Under the pieces are notes generated by a model. It was not told the DNA's origin. It was given only the letters and a program-made list of their open reading frames with translations, and did no database searches. This document shows, piece by piece, positions 45,801 to 58,700 of a DNA stretch of 64,000 bases. Every line of letters begins with the position of its first letter. The stretch's first letter is position 1. Both the position numbers and the translations under genes were made by a program. Source of the DNA: Liolophura sinensis (taxonomy: Eukaryota; Mollusca; Polyplacophora; Chitonida; Chitonidae). The stretch lies in assembly GCF_032854445.1 (NCBI RefSeq), contig NC_088305.1, positions 13,997,717 to 14,061,716 of the forward strand. Reading direction: 5' to 3'.

Positions 45801-48800
45801 CAGTTTGAAAACATAATTCAGGAGATTTTGAAGACTAATATGTAATGTTCGGTTTGGGGCACTTATTAAGTAAACAGAATTATTGAATAGCCTCTTCCAA
45901 ATCAGAGAACAATCTTCCCAATATGTTAAATATCTGCTGCATGTGTCTGTTTGAATTTATTGAAGCTTTAGCTGTCAAGTTTTTCATGTACTGTAATTCT
46001 TCATGTTCTGTAGTTCTTTTTAAATGCATAAATTGCTCTGAAAGCGGCTCTTTCATATACGATAAGGTTGAGGAATTAGGGTACAGATGTAAACACAAAG
46101 CATTACATTTACAGTGTCAAGAGTAACTGAGAGAGTATCTTTTATAAACTTCCTCTCCAACCTGCGGATGGTCTGTCAGCAACCTGCGGATGGTCGTGGG
46201 TTTCCTCCCACCGTAATGCTGGACGCTGTCGTATAAGAGAAATATTCTTGAGAACGGCGTAAAACACCAACCAAATAAATAAATAAATAAATAAATCTTT
46301 TATAAATAACAAAATTCATATCAAGAAATATCGAATTTATTCAGCTACTTTTTTATCTTTGTGTTGAAGCGATTAAAGTGAGTAGGAGTTGCCTCCCTTT
46401 CTGACATGTCAACACTGTCATGATTTTACGGCACAACCATTGTCACAGATAACACTTTCAACAATAACATTGTATTTATGCTCTGAGCTTTAATAACAAA
46501 ATCTAATTTTTAAATCCAAAATGTGCATGTTCACTTTCAATCTTCCTTTATACATATCTTATTCAGAAAAATCTTTGATACAGTTTTAATTGAAGGTAGA
46601 TTTAATCACATAATTGCACACATGAACTGACCAGAAATATTGGAAACTTGATCATCACAATAGTGTAATTTAAAAAAACACTGCCAGTTGCTGATTTCAC
46701 CTAATGTGAAACTAATTTTGGCAAATACTTTCATCATTTCAAATAAACACACGATCTTTGACCTTCACTATTACTTTGAAATGTATAAACTTCACATATA
46801 CTTTCTGTGAGACTAAGCAGAAATCTTTGTCATCATGACCATTAGCATGACCTACATTACTGATAAGTAAAAAACAAAAGGGGAGTTATGAGTTTTAACC
46901 GTTTTATGTCATTTTGAAAGAGCTGTCGTTTTTTTTTTGTGCCTGGAACACGGTGACACAGGTGATCCGTAACTTAGTGTTACCATAGGGTTGCCCAGTG
47001 TTTTTCACATTCACGTAATACAAGAAGACTGTTTTTACCTTTAATGGTCACAAGAGTCAGATCTTAAAAAATTCAACACTTGGTGTTGAACATATTGTGA
47101 GAAAACATAGATACACCTGATTAGAAATAATCACAGCCCTTGCCAGACACATATGCTTTGCATTGAACACCCTTTTAGCAACAGGTTAAATCCCCCCCCC
47201 CCCCCCACCGCTCCAAAAAAAGAAAAAAGAATGGAAAAAAAAAAAATTAACACACATGCACTTAAGATGAGAATAAGGATTTTTTCACAGTAATTTTCAG
47301 AATACACTTTCTATACATGTCAAGTGAATTTTTCTTGCAGTTGGCTCACGCTGGTCGGCTAAATCACTCTTACATGTAGCCGACAAACAGATTTTTATAA
47401 TAGACGGCTATGAAATTTTTTTGAAACAGGCTACATTGACCCTTACATGTAGCAGACAAGCAAACCTTTATAATAAACGGCCATGAAATTTGTGTGAAAC
47501 AGGCTACATTGGCCCTTACATGTAGCTGACAAGCAGACCTTTATAATAGACGGCTATGAAATTTTTGTGAAACAGGCTACATTGGCCCTTACATGTAGCT
47601 GACTAGCAGACCTTTATAATAGACGGCTATGAAATTTTTGTGAAACAGGCTACATTTACCCTTACATGTAGCTGACAAGCAGACCTTTATAATAGACGGC
47701 TATGAAATTTGTGTGAAACAGGCTACATTGGCCCTTACATGTAGCTGACTAGCAGACCTTTATAATAGACGGCTATGAACTTTTTGTGACACAGGCTACA
47801 TTGGCCCTTACATGTAGCTGACAAGCAGACCTTTATAATAGACGGCTATGAACTTTTTGTGACACAGACTACATTGGCCTGCTCTACAAAACAGTCACAA
47901 ACTGCACTGGCTTAGCTTCCACGACAACATGTAAGGAAGACATACATTACAATTCTCAAATTTCATTACATGGCTAATTTATTATCCAGTCTACAAAATA
48001 CCAATCACTTGTTCATGTTGTTCTATACCCACGCTGGCTTCCCCTCTGACCTTAAGTGGGAAGGTCTGGCTCTGCTTGGTTTCCTCCCATCATAATGCTG
48101 GACGCCGTCGTATAAGTGAAATATTGTGGAGTACGGCGTAAAACACCAATCAAATAAATAAATCAAATATTCTTTACCAATTACTAAGTGGTGTCCTGGA
48201 AATAAATCTCTTGCTGAAACTGAGTGAATATTTCCACTTGTCCGTATGCTTTTTACCACATGCACTACAAGTCAGCATTTACACTCCACCCAAATCTGCA
48301 GATCTGCTGTCTCTGTTGGTAGTTATGATCACTTCTGAGGGCACATTGTTGAAACAAGGGCAACATCGAATTTCGACCATTCACAAAGCACTATTAAAGT
48401 AAAAAAAAAAAGGGCAACATGGTTAATGTGGAAATGTATCCCAGTGTTGAACATGTACGGCAGTCAGTAATATTGAGCAGGAAATATTTGAATTGCAAAA
48501 TTATGTGATGTAACTTTTGTGTTGACTCACAGTTCTAAAAAAGGCAAATTGAATGAATGAATGATTATGGCTAAATGCCACACGGGCTTTTTTCCAGCGA
48601 GAAAAGCAAATTGCTGAATAAAAATTGCATCGGCAAATTTGATTCGAGTCCAACCAATCTCAACCCTGTACATTGAGGCTAAGTTACATTGCAAACAATA
48701 ACACACATATGGACTAAAGTCCAGTTTACTTGATAAATTGTGAAATATTTGTATAAAAAAATAAATAAATAAAGAAAAATGAAAGCTGTACAAAACAATA

Positions 48801-49721
48801 AGCAGGTAAGAAAATACAGTGTACATTTGAAGGTGGTAAAAAACAAACAGTAGGCGAGACATTTCTTCATTTTTCTTTTTGAAGGAAAGTTTTTGGGCAA
48901 TTAAATTTTACGCTCAAGTTTTGGCTGCTGTTTTTGATTGAGTTTTGTTCTCATACATGTTAAGAAAAGCTTTTAATTTGGCCCTTTGGTGGATAAAACA
49001 GTGTATGCTGTGTACTGTTTTGAGTGGAAGCGTGATTAAACAGGTGGGAGACATCATAGAAACTATCAAATGGCCACTTTGTGCAAAAACATGAAATCAA
49101 AATATTTCCACTCGTCTTTTTAAGTTTGTGTCATATTTAATGAATTCCATGATTATCATTGGTTGTTGGTTTGTGCATAATAACTTATAATAAGTAATAA
49201 TAAACTGTTTAGTGCAGGCCTTACCTCAGATCAAGTTTAAAAACGAGCTCGATTCGTGCATACGTTTTGAAAATATAATGATTTCTTTCATTCTGACTGA
49301 TTTTTGGCTTCCCAGCTTTAACAGTTTCAGTTATTATCTATTAAAACAACAGTTTAAAACGTAGATGATAAGAAAATGTATTTTGCATATGTAGCGTGGG
49401 ACATAAGTTCTATGAATTTGCTTTTTTGTCATGCCATACATGTAGATGTGAAGAATTGCTCATTGACTGACCTGTGTCATACAATAATATAACTTATAAT
49501 TAGACAATAATGCAAAACCACTTCTGATCACATCAAATGGATAAACAGTGGCGGTTACCAGAGTTATAAGAAATTACATGAAAAATATATATAAAAAATA
49601 TTTTTATCTTTTTTGTGCAAGCAGTAATGACAAGAAGCAGTTTCATGTTTTCGTTGCGATGCGCACATACATGTGCTGGAGAGGTTTGATGTACATATAC
49701 ACACACACACACACACACACA

Positions 49722-49753
<32 letters not shown>

Positions 49754-52700
49754 CATACATACATACATACATATGAAACATGTTTCATATTATCAAAAGA
49801 TTGTACGTTTTACAAAACCCATGATTATTGTATACATATTTGATGCCAAATATTTGGAAATGACATCATCAGTGAACAAGCTGGTAACAGATCAGCACCC
49901 CCAGTTTGGGCTGGGCCACCCACCCACACTCCCCACAACCACCCCCACCCCAGTAAAATTGTTGCTCCTCTTTATCTAGGATTTGGTCGTTGTCATATGA
50001 CTGAAAAATTGTTAAGTACGTTAAATGTTAAACCCCAAGCACTCACTCTAAGATTTGGAAATGAGGGGCTATTTAATTGAGGGTTAAAGAAAGATTATGA
50101 TCTTAACAACATAGGATGGTGGGTTTAAGGAATAGCAGTTGATTGATATCATTGTTATAGTTTTTTACAAAATTTCCTAAGTAGGTGCTGAGACATACAT
50201 AACTTGTTTCAAAAGATCCTTTACCAAGTTCCGTGTTAGGACATGCAGCTTTGAAATCGATGTGGGAAGATTCCATCAGTACCTTCTGCTGTAAAATTTG
50301 CAATTAATTTAAATGAAATATGTTTAGAAAGCAAAAACAAGTTATGAATGCCCTATACACCATGGAGACCCGAGGTCATCTATATTCCTGGCCATATGTT
50401 TAAAGATTAGAGATTTAAATAACTTTAACATACGTCAACTAAAAGTGTGAATGATTTAACTGCTGTAGTGAAATTCTGGTATTTTGCTATAAGCAGGAGA
50501 CTTCCCGCTTGCATGTGGGAAGGTCTTGGAACAGCCTGAAGATGGTAGTGGGTTCCCCCCAGGCTCTTCCCAGTTTCCTCCCACCATAATGCGGGTTGCT
50601 GTCATATAAGTGAAATAGTCTTGAGTACAGCCTAAAACTCCAATACAATAAATAAGTAAATAATAAGTAAACAAAATCTTTGCAGAAATCTCTGATTTCT
50701 TCTCGAGATTGACATAATTTAATTTGACATAATTTAATTCATGTGTACCCCAGGAAAGAATTTATCACTGTTCATGATGTATTTGAACCTGTGGTTTTGC
50801 GTATTAAATAAACGTATTCATTAAGATATTGAAACATAAAGCATATCAGATAGTTGTAACATTTAATGATATAATTAACACAAAATAATATGTCCATTAC
50901 CAGAGGCCATACCTAAACTTTTGATCGTCACTCTTTTTTGAGATTTCACAATGTACCAGTTAAAGTAGAGATAATTTTTATGGATAGATATAAAGCCATA
51001 ATGAAAATTCAAAGAAAACGAAAAAAGAGAAAGAAATTCATGTTTGAATTAAAATGTATTTGTGAAATGTCACTTCTGCTCTGTGTGAAGACTGAAACGT
51101 TGTGAAAGTAATTTCTTAAATCATTACCTGTTTCATTGTCAAAAAACAAAAAAAAACACATTTTCTGGAGATTATTTTCCTCCCACTTTAATGCTGGTTG
51201 CCATTTAAGTCATATAAGGGAAATATTCTTAGGTACGGAATAAAGCACCAATCAAATAAATAATTAAATCAAACAGAAAAAAAAGAAATTGACTTCTACC
51301 TTGGACCAATCTCATGCTTATCTCCCCTTGTTATGTTTCAGGGGTTACTTCCAACACCAGGGGAGGATGGTAAGTACACACATACACAGCAATCCCACAA
51401 GTTACAACGGGACACCGGACACCAACTGTGACACCTGGTGTTGAGATTGTACTATTTCATGTTCAGCTGGTTATAATATTTTTGCAGGTTAAATGTATGT
51501 ACATGTACAGTATTATGTTAAATTCTTCCATACACCAGTTGTCTTTCAGCTGGCGAAGATACATGTAAGGGCCTGAAATGTCATGAAAGGTCAAAAAGTC
51601 GAAGTACACGTATTAACAGAAACCTCTTCTGTACACCACAGCTGCCATTTCGGTGTGCACCGGATTTAAATTTGTGACTGAAGCATGGATAACACAGACA
51701 TTATAATCTACGGCAAACTGTATTTCAAAGACCAAACAAGATCATAAAATGATTTTTATTAGCATACAATCAAACTTTTATAGTGATCATTCAAAGGAAA
51801 CATCATTGGGATGTGCCACTTGAGGTGGTAGGTGGTAGGCAGTGCTTGGCATTTGCCATATACCTTACCAAATGCCCTTTTTTTTAGCTTAAAATGGGAT
51901 TGGCGAAGACATAAAGTTTGGTGAGAGAAACATGATCAGTAGCAGTAGTGAAAGTAAAACCACACGGATCCTTCATGTAAAACACTGTATAAAGTGAGGA
52001 GGGTTAGACAGCAGAGAAGTTCTCTCTGATTCTTGTCTGGTCAGTACGAATGGTCCCTAATGGCCTAAATTTTGTCATGACATCCAAGCTGCTGTATGTT
52101 GAACATGGGTGAAGCTGGTGTTTTCAAATTCATTTTTCGTAATTTAAGATCTTCAGAATGTAGCCTTGTGCAAAACTAGTGGACATTAACTAGCAGGATC
52201 ATTTTTCTAATGATTAAAAGCGAAAAGAAAAGGTTTAATGATCACGTTCAAAGAGATTTAACGAATACATCATTAAATAATTGTTCTGTGGCCAGATTTG
52301 TTCCTTATAATGTGAAAAATGTTACCGGTACCAGAGATTTGTGAAGTCAAGTCCAGTTTTAGCCTTATGTTAAATCTTCGTTTAATTATAATATTAGTGT
52401 AACATTTCAGTATGATATAAATATAAGATATCAGTGAAGATTAACTAAGAATGCAGAATCGTGCATAAGATGTTTGAAGGACACAGCCGTGCCGTACAGT
52501 CATGCTTTTCAGGTGACGTGTTAAAAGAAAATGCATGCAACTTTACATACTCTCATGACAGTATTATTCAATTTCACATGTATTCATGAAAATCCTTAGT
52601 CTATGATTATTTTCACATCCTTGGAATTTTCATCAAGTTCTCCCACTTCATCTGGCAGACAGCTTGAAGATAACACATGGTTATGTCAGTGTAAATGTAG

Positions 52701-55700
52701 AACACTTCCCTAAAACTCCTACATGTACATTTGTTGTTAAAAATACTGGAGACAACATGGTTGAGAGGGCATCGCATCAAGTACCCATGACATACTGGTA
52801 CACATTTGATGGTATTACAGAGGAGGGTTTTTTTTTTCAACAATTACACGCCCTACAACAAGAAAACACAGTATTTCTACACACATCTAAAGATTCCTCG
52901 GGGCCTCCGTGGCTCAGTTGGGTAGCACGCTAGCACAGTGTAATAAATAAATAAATAAAGACTCCTCATTGTCATATGACTGGAAAACTGTTATGTACGC
53001 GGTAAAACCCCAAGTATACATACATATATGTACACGCGAGTGCTTGAAGTCCTAACACTGTATACAAGGCAATACAAAATATGTGCGTGAGAAAGTCATT
53101 ACCTCAAGAAACATTATAGGCTGACAAGGCTCATTACCACTAATTAAGTATACAATTATCTGTTGGAGCTAATTGTGGGTGTACACACAGCCGCTCTGCA
53201 TTGACTGTAATTCTCCCTTTTTCAGAATACTACCATAGTAACTGACAAATGTTTATTTTAACATTCCCAACGTGCAGCTGTACTTGCTGAGAGGTTATGT
53301 TTAGCCGAAGCTTCAGCAAATATGAAAAATATTCATTGTCGCTACATTTAAATGTAGAGGTTTACAGCTTTAGCATGTACCAGGGGTTACTTATAATTAT
53401 TGCTTAAATAAACCAGCCTTAGGTGTGAACAAACAACTGTATACCAAGAATCGGCCATGAAATGATGTTGATGAACAAAATAACATGTCCAAACTTACAA
53501 CCAATACCAAAAGAAAGTCAGAAATCTGCTAAAGCTGCTACAGACACAGATGAATTAAGAGAGAGAAGACTCTGAGACTAACAACTGTGTGAATTACATC
53601 TGGCCCAGTTTTTTTCTGAATTTCCATAAAAGAATAATTCAAATGCGGACAGCAGTCTTTGTATTACCCCAAAAGTGCTACATCCCCTACATTTACATAA
53701 ATTTACCTTAAAGCCTGACAACATTTTTTGCATTTACTGAAAAAAAGAAGAATAACAGAACTACCTTTATATGAAAAGCAACCTTCAAAACGGACAGCAG
53801 TTTTCGCATCACCCCCCAAAAATTTGCTGTATCTCTTACTATTACATGAAAATTTACCTGCAGTTCTGACATCTTTTGCATTACCGAAGAAAAAAAGAAC
53901 AGCTTCAATTTAATACCTGAAAAGGTACATATACCTGAAAAGCAGAGAGCAGTTCAATTTTTCCTTTACAATAAAGTGCTGCATCTCCTGATGTATATTG
54001 ACATAAAAGTTAGATGTTCATGAAAAGCTGACAGCAGTTTTTGCATTACCAGACAATGTACTATATCTCCTACATTTACATTAAACTTACTTGAAATGCT
54101 GAAAGCATTTTCTGCATTACCAAAAAAAAAAAAAAAAAAAAAAACCCTTCCATGTACCTGAAAAGCAACCAGTAGTTTTGCCTCACTAATAAAGGTGCTG
54201 CGTCTCGTACATTTGCATGAAAAGCTACATGAAAAGCTGATGGCAGTTTTTGCATGACCAAAATGCTACATCTATATAAAACTTTGCTGAAATGCTAACA
54301 GTAGTTTGTTGCATTACCAAAAGAAGTGCTATATTTACATAAAAAGCTACCTAAAAAGCACAGCAGTTTTTGCATTGCCAAGAAAAAAAAATTTGACTTG
54401 GAAAGCAGACTGCAATTTTCACATGCATTAAGAAAGTGCTACTTGTATGTCTCCTGCATTTGCATGGAAAGTCACTTGGGGAAAAGAAAGTGCTACTTGT
54501 ATGTCTCCTGCATTTGCGTGGAAAGTCACTCGGGAAAGAAAGTGCTACTCGTGTGTCTCCTGCATTTGCGTGGAAAGTCACTTGGGAAAAGAAAGTGCTA
54601 CTTGTATGTCTCCTGCATTTGCGTGGAAAGTCACTTGGGGAAAGAAAGTGCTACTTGTATGTCTCCTGCATTTGCGTGGAAAGTCACTTGGGAAAGAAAG
54701 TGCTACTCGTATGTCTCCTGCATTTGCATGGAAAGTCACTTGGGGAAAAGAAAGTGCTACTTGTATGTCTCCTGCATTTGCATGGAAAGTCACTTGGGAA
54801 AGTTGATTGCTGCCGTAAAATTACATGCACTGATAAGACCGCTAAATCTTGTACATTTGTAAAGATAAAAAGTGTTCTCTAAGTTTACATGTGCAGCGTA
54901 CAGCTGTTAAGCCTGCAAGTGGGCTGTACTTTTGTACATGTGTCAACACAAATGGAGCTGTGTGTACAGCCCTTACACCATGTACACGGGTAAATTTACA
55001 AGTGTGTACCACTCTATATACTCATGTATTTGGACATGCGCATGTACTGTATATGTACAGACACAAAAAATTGTACAGCTTCACTTGCATTTAGATGAAA
55101 AATTATTTCTTACTTCAGCATTCACAACCAATGTTTTCATCGTCCATGATTGATTGATTTATTTATTTATTTGATTGGTGTTTTACGCCGTACTCAAGAA
55201 TACTTCACTTATATGACGGCAGCCAGCATTATGGTGGGAAGAAAGTGGGCAGAGCTCGGGGAAAACCCACGACCAATCACCAATGCGGTCGCTGTGAGTT
55301 CAAGTCCACGTCTTGCTGGCTTCCTCTCTGGCCGTACGTGGGAAAGTCTGCCAGCATCTTGTGGATGGTCATGGGTTCCCCTATTTCCTCCTACCAATAA
55401 TGGCCGACGTCACATAAGTGAAATATTCGAGTACAGTGTAAAACACTAATTAAATAAATAAATAACTATAGTAGTGCCATGATGAATAATAAAAATTTTT
55501 CATTTGTACATGTAATCATTTAATTTTCAGCTTTAATTTAATAAAAGTTTAATAACCAGGGAAGTTACATGATATTTACACGTCAGAGAAACATTAAACA
55601 TTTTAAGCAGCTTTCAGCAGATTTTTTCCAGATACGCCTCTTATTATAACAATCTTCGTTACATACATGTGACACAAATGTGTCCCCCAAATTATTGTTA

Positions 55701-58700
55701 TTGCACACATCTATGCATATTTGCATATCTTCTTTTGCACACTAAAGCTAGGTTGTCCTGCATTTATACAGTAAGAGCCATGATGATATGCTGATTGGCT
55801 TACCATCAACGTCCAGTGATACACTGTCCATTTTTATTATTATGTTATAGTCTGCTGAAAAATGTCTCTCAATGGTCATTGATCAGCTTAAATACTGTGG
55901 ACAGATTTGTTCCCCAACAATTCTGTTGTAAGGAGGTTGTATGATGTAATGATGTGTCATTGAGGTTTGTACCATCACATCTTCTTCACACAGTAAGGTT
56001 CTCCATACCTGGGGCCCGTTCCAGGAAATGTTCATGACAATGTACAGTGAAAGACGCGCCATCATGGTAAATGTGCTTGAGGCAGCGTCACAAAAAAGCT
56101 AAATTGTAGAACGAGCCCCTGACCAATAGGTAAAATGGCTAGAAACAACTATCTGTGACTTTCACATTATGATTTTTAAACGGTAAGATCCAGTTTCAGT
56201 AAGTCCAGCTGTCAATTCTAAAGTTACTTCCATCAGTGAGCGTTTGTCAAACACGTCCTATAAGATCACTGCACTTCACCGCTTCCATACGGGTACACAC
56301 CATACATGGAAAGGTCAGACAGCAACCTGCGGATGGTCGTGGATTTCCTCCCACCATAATGCAGGCCGCTGTCGGATAAGTGAAATATTCTTGAATACGG
56401 CATAAAACAGCAGTCAAATGAATAAATATACAAAACACAGTACTGATGAACTTTTAAAGGGCTGTAAAATTTACAACAAAGTCGGATTTTTTGAATCTTT
56501 TAAAGTAGCCATTCCTCCTCGCCAGACGAATTGATGAATCAGAAATCTAGGAGAATTTGAAAAATCCATGGACATTCCTTGGCATTTCGTAATTTTTTTT
56601 TTCTCATGTCAGGATATGTTTGCGATACTGAAATAAATGATACCTGTACATCCAGTTTGAATTTGTTGTTCATCGTGTATTGCCGTATCTCATATCTACA
56701 TGTACGTAAAGGCATCAGTACGATATTGTGAGGAATTCATGTAAAACATAGACGTTGTTTGGGCCTCCTTACTTTGTGGGACAAACAAGAGTACGCATCT
56801 ATATATGTACATGCCACTGATACATTTTGTCAAAAAACATTTTTAGTTAACCCATGGGTCAGTTATTAAACATATTTGATATATACCTGGTACTAATGAC
56901 AACACATTTGAAAGCTTCAGTTAAATGACTTTAATACCATTGACAGCTGTCCTCCTTTTAACTTTTATAGGTACAGTAAAATCTAATAAAATAAAAAAAG
57001 AGGGAGAGGAGAAAAGACAGTTGGCAGAGTTACATGTACCTTATCAGAGCTCAATCAAAACAACTTAAAATGTTTTCACCAATTTTGAAGTGATAATTTT
57101 TTAAGCTTTACTCTAATTGATTCTGCTATAGAATAAATGTTAAACACCTTAAACTTTAAAAATAATGCATGCAAGAAAAAAAGCAAGTAAAGATCCAGTC
57201 TCAAAGACGTTTACACAGCTAGTTCCCTTTTGTCATTTGTTTTATAGGTGAATCCATATCTGATAAAAGAGAAATTTTGGATGATTTTCGTTAGAAATCA
57301 AATAGCCATAAAAAAAGACTATAGAATTATGAAAATATATGTACTTTATATATTTCTTCAAACTCAGCACATAATCATAGTCCAAGTATATTTCTGGGTG
57401 TAATGCACTGCGGACATGTACATGTCCTGTATAGCCTGATGCTGTGGAGTCACTCGGAGATGACAGCCCCTGTTACCCCCTTGCTGTGAAGCTGTCTGAC
57501 CACTGAACAGGCATTCCAGATTTACAATCAAATTATTGTCAAGATCAGTTCTCGCACCTGACTGCTGTCCTGAACACGAAAAGCAATCGGCCCTCTGTCA
57601 GTTAACAGCTGAATCTCTGCTTGCGTTACAGATAGAGCCAGTGAAAAGGTCAGTCGGCCATCGTGTCTGAAAACGTTTGTGGAACAGTCAACAGAAGCTC
57701 TTTTAGGTGAGTAAATTTTTGTTTCCGCGCAATATATCAGCTAAAACTGGGACGATGATTGATGTCACATTTTTTGTATTTGTGTGAAGATAAATACAAG
57801 CTGTCAGAAGTTTTCGAATATTGTGCACCTAGACTCTGTTTTTTTTAATATTGATCTATGCCATAGCTTGCATATGTTTTTGACAGGACTGAAGTATGTG
57901 ACGGAATACCAGCACCCAACCCATGACACCATCCCTACCTTCCTCTGCCGACTCTGTGACATATCGTGTGACTACAACAACATCAAGTCCCATGTCGTCA
58001 GCTACAAACATCGAATCTTTTATTTTGTAAGTACTAATGAAACACCTTGAAAATGGAAATAAAAATCCCAGGCTACTTTTAAATATTCAAAAGGCCCTTG
58101 AAAGGCAAAGAATTCTGACAACAGAATTCCCTGCAGACATGTATTGGTTTCTTGCACTTCAGCAAGACTTGTGCTGTTCCAGTATCTTTTGGTATGACGC
58201 ATCTTTGCGTCTTCTACTGTATTGCAAATCTGTCTTTCATGGCTGAGTTTATACGTGTCTTTGAGAAAGTTTGGGCTATTAGGCATTGTGAAGTTGTGGA
58301 ATATTAAGTTATCTGTAATATGCCCTAAATGTCCATGAAAAGTTCCTGATTAGCGTCTTCCTGGGGGGGGCCTCCGTGGCTTAGTTGGTTAGCACGCTAG
58401 CGTAATGACCCAGGAGCCTCTCACAAATGCTCACTCTGTGAGTTCAGGTCCAGCTCATGCTGGCTTTTTCTCCGGCTGGTCTGACAGCAGCCTATGGATG
58501 GTCATGAGTTTCCCCTGAGCTCTGTCCGGTTTTCTCCCACCATAATGCTGGCCGCTGTCGTATAAGTGAAATATTCTTGAATACGGTGTAAAACACCAAT
58601 CAAATAAATAAATACTTTAACTGATTTGCGCAAACATTCAGTTTGTTTTCCTCTGATCCAACCGAAGAATTTACCTGGCCTGGGGAAGTGTACGAACCCT

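Noticed and set aside
49533..49979. Tyr/Ile/His-rich frames
   Set aside because: They are translations of the compound AC/AT/ACAT microsatellite.
54326..54882. Cys-rich repetitive frames resembling a secreted peptide family
   Set aside because: They are read through the 53-bp array in all three frames, and unit-length changes shift the frame.
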